Shown here piece after piece: positions 48,986 through 57,706 of a stretch of DNA of 64,000 bases. The position numbers and the translations under genes are program-made. The notes below the pieces were generated by a model. It had not been told where the DNA came from, searched no databases, and saw only the letters and a program-made list of their open reading frames with translations. The stretch is from Sipunculus nudus (lineage: Eukaryota > Annelida > Sipuncula > Golfingiida > Sipunculidae): assembly GCA_026874595.1 (NCBI GenBank), contig CM049322.1:29947340-30011339 (forward strand). The letters run 5' to 3'. Position 1 is the stretch's first letter. The number at the start of each line of letters is the position of its first letter.

Positions 48986-49747
48986 TTAATTTTACCGAAC
49001 GAAGGTCTGTAAAATATTTATGGTAGGAGAGTACACTTATTTAGTTAGTATAGTGCACCATAGAGGGTGCTAGCAACACCGCGTAGTAATATGTATAAGG
49101 TGCATGCCCTAGGGCAATGTACGATTAACCAATTAGGTCAGCCGGAACACGCATGAACATGAGTGCTTTGTCTAAGGTTATATATATACACTGGGTTTTC
49201 ATTATCAAATTAATTGTCAATCAACACAACAGTGATAAGATTTTCCACCTCCTCCCATACTCCACCACAAAAATCAGGGATGGATCATATGATGTATAGG
49301 ATATGGAAATGTTTTGTTTGTTCAATTTAAAACCAAGATATTTTTTTATATCATAGAGTATTCAAGAATTACATGATGATTTTTAACCTAATCATGCAAG
49401 GTTTATTTTTGATATGTTAAAATTAGATCAGTATAATAACATGTTTGTTTTTCTGTATGTACAATTTTCTATATTTCATGTGAAGTGTACATTTGAGGGC
49501 ATAAGTTCCCTCACCTTTACAAACAATCGAAAAATTGACATGTTTGGATGTTATAAAATAAACCTTGGGCCCACGAGAGTGGACCAAGGTTTTCTCCATG
49601 TCTGAGTTCTTCTCCTTTACTCAATTGTGTGTAAACAAAGCTCAGAGCTTGTGTTCTCATCAGGGCCATTAAGAAGTAACACTGCAACACTCATGGCACC
49701 TGTAGTTAGCATTAAGTTGGTTATTTATATACAATTCTGCCCATAAA
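48986..49747. mobile_element. ~760-bp insertion in B4, possibly a solo LTR
   Basis: It is absent from B1 (B1 reads ACTCATATAGGAAGATACAG). It contains a TATA-like GTTATATATATACACTGGG (49177 on), an AATAAA (49556) and a TGT...ACA frame. No clean terminal repeat or target duplication was found beyond a possible CATA, so the class is uncertain. A 63-codon open frame at 49414-49605 shows no known family. Confidence 0.4.
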
Positions 49748-50158
49748 GGAAGATACAGCAAACTGGTTAAGTTCAGCTTCCTGTAACTCAGCCAAAAAGC
49801 ACTGAATCAAAACCATTTGAACAAACTTGAATTATCAATATCTGAGGATAATTAATGTGTGAGATTTAAGAATTTAGCCCAGTGGTTTTTGAGAAGATGA
49901 TCTTTGTAGCCACTGAGCTAAAATGGGCTGTTATGGCATATGACTAAATTCAGCTTCCTATAACTTAGCCAAACTTCAGAACAAACTTCAGAAAGCACTA
50001 CCCTAGGATCATTTCTGTGTGATATTAAACATTTTGGCCATATGGTTTCAGAGAAGAAGTTTTTTGTAGCCCTCAGTGTGATACAGGCACTAATGACCCT
50101 GTACAAAAAAGGCCGATGCAGGTGGCGCCACCAAGACCTCAATTTAAGATATGACCTA

Positions 50159-53100
50159 CCGTAAAAAAACGCATATATGTCGAGAAATTTGTTCCCAAAA
50201 ATTAATCCAAGAAAAGGGAGTCGACTTATGTGCGGGTCTTTGCCTGAGAGGCAAAATTTTGCACGAACTTAGTCAAACTGCCGGCCTGAATGTCTTAACT
50301 GATCGATAACTAGATATCCGTTTACGGTGAAGTCAGGTACAAAAGTACCACTTTCGGTCCAAAAATACAGTCTAATAAGGTTTCCGTATATTTTCTTTTA
50401 TATTTTGACCATTTACACTGTCCTTTCATTTGGATAATGCAGTATATTAAAATGTTTGCAATTTACATGGTTGCTGACAACCAGGAAATGACCCGCGTCT
50501 AGCTATAATGAGCATCTTTCACGGGCGATTAAGTACGAGTGCAAGAGGCACGGGTATTGCGTAATCAGTTGGGATTTTATCCAGGGCATCGGCCCCTGTG
50601 TATTTGACATCCAATTATGTTACAATATTTCCCCACAAAAACATTTGGTGCCTGCGTAAGTTTGCAAACATGTAAACGGTTAGAGCCTGTGGGCCGTGGT
50701 ATCTGAACCACAGACAGGTGACAAATGGCTGATTACAGCACCGATTAGCGCGCACTCAGTACGGGGATGGCTGCCTGTCCCAAGAAGCCCCAAACTAGGT
50801 CACGCTGTTCACCTGTGTACCTACACGCGGGGGAAATTATCAGGCAATAAATAAAACTCGGAAGTCGGAAGTCGGAAGCCTTCGGAAGTCGGAAGCCGTT
50901 TTATTTTTTAATATAATTTTTAAAATAACGAACAAATCAACAACTTTTTGTATTACAACGGAAGATATATACCCCCTGTATCATACAATAAAGTTTCAAA
51001 CATATATATTAACATATATGAAAATTAAAGCATAATTAATCAGTCGGAAGCCTTTCGGAAGTCATCCGAGAGTGACAGATGATGCTCAAAATGCATAAAA
51101 CTCGGAAGTCAAGCCCATAGCACCAACCAACAATGACACAGATAGGGTCTTGCATGCATGAACCCAAATTTCAATAAAGGTAATATTAGTGTATTTGAAT
51201 AAAATCATAATGTATATAACTAAAAAAATAATATATAAATTAATATTAAAATATAAAACATATGATATGAATGTAAAATACTATAATAACAAATAACATA
51301 CAAGAAAAATACAAAACAGATATATTTTCGTATTTTCTATTTTTTTGTTGATTGAACAGATATAAACATGATGCAAAATATAATTACATAATAACAGGTA
51401 TAACAAAATTTATACACAATGTGTTAAATATCATTATGTGACGATATAAATATATCAATTCAACACCAATATAATTATATCATATATAATCATATATTAT
51501 AAAATTATATAATAATCAATATTCCTTAAATATTATATAAACCATTAAAAGTGATTAAATATAGAATATAACATTGTTCAGCATATTTTGTAGTAAATGT
51601 TACGTATGACAAAGTGATATATGTTAATATAAAATAATAATTGAAATTATTAAATGTATATTATATGATTATTTATATATCCATTCATGTATGTGATTAT
51701 TTATCTCATCCATCGAGCGAGTAATTCTTACAAATAAAATTGGTAACAGCTCGCAAAACAGATTTTAGGTGGCGATTACTCCCTTAACCACTTGTTATTT
51801 AATTAGTTGTAACTGATTACAATCTAAAGATATTTTATGTCGTTACCTTAAAAGCACACGCGTTTCTAAGCCTGATCCCCATTTAGCACTACATTTTAAA
51901 GAAACTGATCTTAAAATGTTGACAAAAACAGTATGTGGCTTTGAATTGTTTAAAAAAATAAAAATTGTTCTCTGGAATCTTTTCATATGTTATCCTGCTA
52001 TAAATGTCAGAAATATATTATGATATATCTATTTCATTTAACTTTACATTTTTTAAAACATTTTCTCCTTATAATGTAATAGAAATATTTAATTCAACAT
52101 AACTTATTTTGATTAAGCTAATTATTAAGATATAAAGATCCTGTTTTAATTTATTGAAATGATTTTGCATATGCCTTTTTTTAATCTTTCACAGTTTTGC
52201 AGTTTTACATTTATTTTTAAATTTACGAAATATAATGGAAGTGTTTTTTAATGTATTAGAAAAAATTGTCTGTGCAATGTTCTAAAATTGTTTCCTGATA
52301 CGTTGGGTGATCAGTATTTAGCAAGCTTTAGAGAGTTATGCGTGCCATGTATACCACCCTATTTCATGGATTAAAAACTACTACTTTCAGTAATACTGTA
52401 TATATAGCATCCTAATGGATAAAAAATAGTTTTATTAATTCAAAAACTGAATGGAATTTCTTACGGTTTTACCAGTTCCTGCAAGAATGCGACAGTTTGA
52501 TACTTTGTGTTTACATTAATATACAAATTTATGTATTTCATAAAATATTTGAAAAGTATTAATTAAAATTATCATAATACACATGAATGTTGTTTAATTA
52601 AGTTATAATTAATTTTTTATATGATATAATATTCATTTTTTTGTTAAATAAGGAAAAACGTTATTACATTATTTGGATAAAATTACGAAATTTTAAACGC
52701 TTTTATATTTTATTTCTACAATAACATTCCTTTTTAAAATATTACATTGCGATATGATATATAGGCCTAATGTATTACATTTGGATATGTATTTCAACAT
52801 TTTTTTAGTTTGTTTTATTATTTTATATTTTATTATATTAGTTATATACATTCTGATTTTATTTAAATACATAAAAGTACTAAAATTAAAATAAGGAATG
52901 ATGCGAGACCTTTTCTGTGTCATTGTTGGTTGGTGCTATGGGCTTGACTTCCGAGTTTTATGCATTTTGAGCATCATCTGTCACTCTCGGATGACTTCCG
53001 AGAGGCTTCCGATGGATTAATTATGCTTTTATTTCCATATATGTTAATACATATGTTTGAAAATTTCTTGTATGATAGAGGAGGTATATATCTTCCGTTT

Positions 53101-54319
53101 TAACACAAAAAGTTGTCGATTTGTTCGTTATTTTAAAAATTATATTAAAAAAATAAAACGGCTTCCGACTTCCGAAGGCTTCCGACTTCCGACTTCCGAG
53201 TTTTATCTATTGCCAAATTATCACTCCATTTGGAAGTTCCTACTTAAAAATCACCCCGAATCGTAGTGAATGACTGCGGCCCTGAGCAAAACTCAGGAAA
53301 AAATAGACCAAAAAAAATAGACATCCGTATCGCAATGAACAAAAGAACACAAAACCTGCAAGACTTAGGCAAATTAGTACTCAACAGAATGTGAAATAAA
53401 TGATTCATTCACGAAAAATTTCATCGGAAAGATAAGAAAACGGAGTTTGATCAAAGAACGACCGACGTGTTGTCCGCGTGTAGCCCTGGCTTCCGTGCTC
53501 TCACTCTGCGGTTCGCTATGCTGGATACCTATCCTGCATATATGCAGTTATATCGCATGTAATTGTTCATCAGTGCGTCAGTCTGTTGAGGCAAGGAATA
53601 CCGGAGTTAATTAAAACTTGAATAGAACTGTCGTTTACGACCATGTGTTTTCTCAGAAAGTATAATAAAAATCTCTGATAATAAAATTACTGCCCTTGAT
53701 CCACGGATATGAACAAGGAGAGGACAGCTTAAACTGTCACGTGGTCTTTTCAGGCGACTCGCTTGGTCCAACTTCGCGCATTCTCTTCAATTTAGGTTAA
53801 ATAAAATGTAGAGAAGTCCGCGACAATCCTGTTTTATTAACACTCTTTTATAGTCATGTTTTTATTGATATCTGACACAAACAATCATTAGAAGTTTAAA
53901 ATAAATGAGCAATGACGGCAAGTGTAAGAAATCCTCGGCTGTTCTATTATCTCCCACCTGCCGATTCTGGGTGTCAGACGATCTTCATATCTGCAAAATA
54001 CTTAAAGTATCGACCTGTTATATTGATTAACCTTAATCTTTTTGATGCCCAATAACTTTTAAATAGATTGCACAACAAAACAAATGACATTTTTATATTT
54101 TAAAAACAAAATTGAGTGGGATGAATGTCAAAAACGATTTGCCAGTCATACAATTCACCTTTCCCCAGTGGCCTGTCACACTACTCTCGATGGTCATGTA
54201 TGCTGCTTCAGACCTGTTTTGACCTCCAGAATGGCTTGAAAAAATTTTTACCTGATATTTACCCTGAAAATTTATACTCGACTTATATGTGAGATCGACT
54301 TATATGCGAGTTTTTACGG
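50159..54319. mobile_element. TA-flanked TIR transposon in B4, with nested MULE-like element
   Basis: The left tip CCGTAAAAAAACGCATATAT and the right tip ATATGCGAGTTTTTACGG are inverted repeats. GTCGACTTATGTGCGGG-type motifs repeat inside both ends (50219 on; 54278 and 54294). TA flanks the element at 50157-50158 and 54320-54321. B1 has the undisturbed site (GATATGACC/TGTGTGACC). Without its nested element it is about 1.8 kb. There is no transposase. The tip is shared with 25312-26707. Confidence 0.75.
50843..53214. mobile_element. MULE-like element with ~313-bp TIRs and 9-bp target duplication
   Basis: The inverted repeats span 50843-51155 and 52901-53214 and are nearly identical. They begin with GGCAATA and carry CGGAAGT copies in tandem near the tips. 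AAATTATCA flanks both sides exactly (50834-50842 and 53215-53223). Long TIRs plus a 9-bp duplication are the hallmark of Mutator-like elements. The 1.75-kb interior is very AT-rich and non-coding, so the copy is non-autonomous. Confidence 0.8.
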
Positions 54320-55112
54320 TATGTGATCATCATTGGCATAAAATTTGGTGATGATAGCTCCAGCCGTTTCTGAGATTGTAATTTTAATATGCTTTTTTGC
54401 ACAGTTAACAAAGTTCAACCTCCTGTAACTCTGCCAAATATCTCCGAACTGGAACCATTCGAACAAACTTGAGAAAGATTGTTCCAGGGATCATTTCTGT
54501 GAAATATTGACAATCTGGCTGGACAGTTTCGGAGAAGAAGATTTTTAAAGCTGTTTTTAGCTTTTTCCCTATAAAACCTAAGAAAATGCAGTTAGAAAAA
54601 TAATAAACAAAATCCAATATAGTTTTTTTGATGACTGACAATTTGAAAAAAATTTTGTGATGCTAGCTCCTGAAGTTTTTGAAATAGCTATGGTTAACGT
54701 ACAGACGACGTACGACGCACAATGCACGACACACGACGCCGCACCATCGCATAAGCTCACAGGTTCGCTAAAATACAGGTGGCGCCACCAGTCAGCATAA
54801 ACTGATGTAACACCCCATTATCAATGTCCATGCAAAGAATCATGGTGATCAATGCATTAGTTGTTCAGATACTTGAGCTTTTGTATCAAATTTTTTATTA
54901 TTCTGGGGGGTACTTTGGAGCCCCATAGCTTGAAGAATATTGGTAAGAGATCTTATTCTAGATTTTCAAGTAGACTTTTCATGGAACTATCTGGATGTCA
55001 AGTTACAAGATTCTAGGTCCAGAGGTTAAGATTTGTGCCTGGTTAACGGACAGATGACGGACAAAGAGTCATTGCTATAGCTCAGATGACTTACAGTAAG
55101 TTGAGCTAAAAA

Positions 55113-55192
55113 GTTCTCCGGAAACCTATACGGCGGTGGCGGCGTCTGACTGAAAACATGGTATCCGCAAAACTCTGTTTTGGTGGATACAA
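55113..55192 (+). mobile_element. Family D right-end fragment D5
   Basis: GTTCTCCGGAAACCTATACG and a GGCGGTGGCGGCG tract lead to the hairpin GTATCCGCAAAAC, TCT, GTTTTGGTGGATAC. It lies between the A6 right end and the A7 tail. Its left part is missing. Confidence 0.65.
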
Positions 55193-55597
55193 TCACACTT
55201 AATTTACTTAATTTCAGGCATGGATATAGGCAATATTTAGAAAAATACTTCTGGTAAATATTAAGAAAGACAGATAAGTGGTTTTGATATTATACATTCC
55301 TGAAGTGTGATGATAAGTCTTTTATGGAAATTTGAGGTTTTTCCTTGATTTCTCACAGGAACAAGGTCGCAGTGACCCAGTTTTCAGTTTGGTAAGAGAT
55401 TTTGGGGACATCTTACAGTATGCTGAATTTTGGATTTGTAGTGTGTTTCCAACAAAACATGCCAGTCTAACGATGAACTGACACAAAGACAGACAAACAG
55501 ACAACGTACCACAACAATAGCTCGGATGACTTATAGTCAGCTGAGCTAAAAATGTTTACACAAACCGTATAATATACACAGAGTATTATAAACATAC

Positions 55598-55978
55598 CTT
55601 TCCCTTTTTTAGGTACTTTTTTAACTTCAGCATAGACATCTGCCTGAGGCTGGCTTACTTCTTTATTCTTTGCCTTCTTGCCAGCTTTTTTCTCCTGTGG
55701 TACTGATTTTTCTTCCTTGATTTTTTTATTAACTGCAGCATAAAGTACAGGTCCTTCATTCTCTTGTTTTGTTTCAGGTGCTGAATCTCCCCGTTTTTTC
55801 TTATTTGGTTTCTTTTCTTTCACAACCTCAGCATACAACACTGCAGAATCATTTTCAACTTTACCATTATTACATGCAGCATTTGCTGCATGTCCTTCTT
55901 CTTGTAAAACAGCCTCTTGTGTGTCATTAACATTTTTTCCCTTGCCCTTTTTCTTCTGGACAGCAGCGTAGACCACAC
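55598..55978 (-). CDS. Lysine-rich cytoplasmic tail exon with four ITIM-like YAxV motifs
   Basis: The exon is 381 bp on the minus strand. It lies between the acceptor CAACTCCTGACAG (ends 55979) and the donor AAAG|GTATGT (55597-55592). It starts with two bases completing a codon and ends one base into the next, so it is symmetric phase 1. It encodes about 126 residues rich in Lys, Glu, Ala and Asn. Four evenly spread motifs match V/L-x-Y-x-x-V: VVYAAV (start), VLYAEV, VLYAAV and VYAEV (near the end). Basic runs such as KKKGKGKN and KKPNKKK occur between them. Low hydrophobicity and no Cys indicate an intracellular, flexible segment. By analogy with known receptors, phosphotyrosines here would bind SH2 proteins. 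The downstream exons are at 40525-40551 and 7103-7335. The exon lies 45 bp from the A7 nest. The receptor family is not identifiable from the tail. Confidence 0.7.
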
Positions 55979-56658
55979 CTGTCAGGAGTTGAAATAAAGA
56001 TCTATCAATTATATACCCAGCTGTACAGGTGACAGTGTATGCATGTTCAGAGAACACTTGTAACTGAAAAGTCTAACATCAGATTTCTATTTTATTCTGT
56101 AAATAACTGAAATGGTTAATAAGGCAAAATACAGATAGCAAGCATTTTTATCAGATAACTGTGAAGATCATGTAACAATTGATATAATATCAGTTTATAT
56201 ATATGGCAGTATGATTATGGTACTTGAAAGATGTGACACAAAATATATTTCAGGCATCACTCAGCCTGCACTGGAAGTTTACGGAAATTTCTTTTGGGTC
56301 TCACCTATGAATCAATAATTGAACTTCGTCAAAGGACCTGATCACATGCACAAACAAAGAGAACTAGCTCAAAACAGTATTAGAACATCTGAACCAAGAT
56401 ATGTTAAGGTTTGAACCATGATAATTATGCATGAAGGTGTAGGAGGGGAGCATCCCAAGCAACAAAGGTATAATTATATCTCTATGTATTAAACTGTAAG
56501 GATGTTCAGCATATAAATCAATAGGATGGTCTTGTGGCCTTAACCCTTGAACTTGTGATGTCAAAATCAATTAACATCTCTGCATATACATGTAGGATAT
56601 AAAATTTAATTCAACAGTGTTACAGGCTAGAAATTAAATTCAAAATTTCTTTATATTT

Positions 56659-56869
56659 AACAAGACCTACAGGCCTAATGTGCAATGAGATTTACATCAG
56701 GTATAATGCTTCCATGATAATATGATTGACCAATATTTGAAAAGTAATTAATTTTCAATTACATGTGTAACATGCACATGTACAATGCAAGTACTGAACA
56801 TTTTAAACTCAAGTTCAAGCACCAATTACACAAATGTCACTCCTGAATACTGGCATGGATGTTGTAGTA
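56659..56869 (+). mobile_element. Left-end fragment of a family B element (B5)
   Basis: ACAAGACCTACAGGCCTAAT starts it. It follows B0 and B1 sequence through TGTCACTCCTGAATACTGGC and stops at GGATG, where B0 continues with TACACAAC. No right end is present. Confidence 0.6.
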
Positions 56870-57700
56870 GGGCAGCCCTCTCTGTCTCTTTGGTACATAA
56901 GTATGAAGATGCAAATTGACATAAAGATCTTTATTGCCATTTGGTATTGATCATCTTACTAGCTTGGCTGACTGGCTGCTGACTACTGATCTGCATGGCT
57001 AAGTCTATCTCTATCTGAATCTCTATGTAAATGTATGTATTAGTGTCTGGTCCTTGTAGGATCTAGTTTTTTAAACTCAGTAGACAGACACTGTTTAGGT
57101 GATCTGGGATCACCTCCCCGGTTGTCTCTTTAGTCTATTTATTTTGAATAGCCAATAGACATGATGCCAAACCAAGCCAAGCCAGCGAAAGCTGAGAGTA
57201 CGCCACCGTACCGGTGACCTGAGGAAAGCCACAACACCCACAACCACAAAGGCAGAAGCAGCATGCATTCCCTCCGCCAATTAATCCCAGCAGCAGGGAC
57301 CCAGCCATGCCAATCTAGAGCCAAACCCGATCAATGAGACAAGAGAGCTTCGAAACGAATGCCATTTTATACTTGCATTAAACTTGCTTGTGTCTGGTCC
57401 AGCCACTGGTCACTAATTTATATACAGTATGCGGACCTGAACAAAATAGGCATATCTATCTGTTGGGGACTGGTGACAGATAACTCCAATCTTGACTAGA
57501 ATTCTGTTTGTGTTATCAAAAACTTAAAGTCTAATAAAATTATAATGAACAGGCTAATGACTTTCCAATTTACATAAAGTGTACATTAAAAACAGCTACA
57601 AAACATCTGGCTAAGTGTTTTATAACTCACTTTTAAACTATTGCAGATAACAAGACTTGTAGGTTGAAACAATATAATATCTCTGAATTCATTAAATTAA
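56870..57700. other. Unclassified insertion-like sequence after B5
   Basis: It begins TTGTAGTAGGGCAGCCCTCT exactly where B5 breaks. A GC-richer patch at 57150-57320 gives a short hydrophobic minus-strand frame that I do not consider a gene. An LTR fragment is possible (TGTAGTAGGG start), but no matching second end was seen. Confidence 0.3.
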
Positions 57701-57706
57701 ATGTTT

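Larger units (their letters stand above)
46081..54773 (+). mobile_element. Family B element B4 with D4 and two later insertions
   Basis: The left end AACAAGGCCTACAGGCCTAA and GCGAACCTGTGC pairs with the right end at 54740-54773 (CGCACCATCGCATAAGCTCA, then CAGGTTCGCTAAAA). It matches B1 from end to end. The extra blocks in B4 are 48986-49747 and 50159-54319. D4 is at the same site as D1 in B1. The insertion target is an A1-type array unit, different from B1's target. Confidence 0.8.
41628..55112 (+). mobile_element. Family A element A6 (A1 type), interrupted by D2, B3 and B4
   Basis: The left end CAAGTGACCCGTAGGTCATG and GCTCAGCCGACTG starts at 41630. The right end (55077-55112) is CTCAGATGACTTACAGTAAG-like with CTAAAAA, after GGACAGATGACGGAC. 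The A1-type unit text is continuous across three gaps: ...TCAAATTTTCAACT | D2 | GGGGTACTTCTCAGCC...; ...CATGTCAAGAA | B3 | TGATTCTAGGTC...; and ...GGTCAAAAATAA | B4 | ATACAGGTGGCGCCACCAG.... Own DNA totals about 0.9 kb. Confidence 0.7.
41396..55552 (+). mobile_element. Outermost family A element A7 of a 14-kb nest
   Basis: The left end TAAGGGACCCATAGGTCA and CCCAGCTGTTATATATAAAC (41398 on) is the A2-type left end. 55193-55552 is the A2-type tail, ending in the hairpin at 55517-55547 with CTAAAAA. Everything between 41628 and 55192 belongs to other elements. Own DNA is only about 590 bp. The pairing of these two ends is inferred from subtype and position. Confidence 0.55.

Noticed and set aside
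57139-57324. Hydrophobic 61-codon minus-strand frame, considered as the missing membrane exon of the receptor-like gene
   Set aside because: No matching phase-1 donor was found, the hydrophobic run is Trp/Leu-rich in an insertion-like patch, and orientation alone is not enough.
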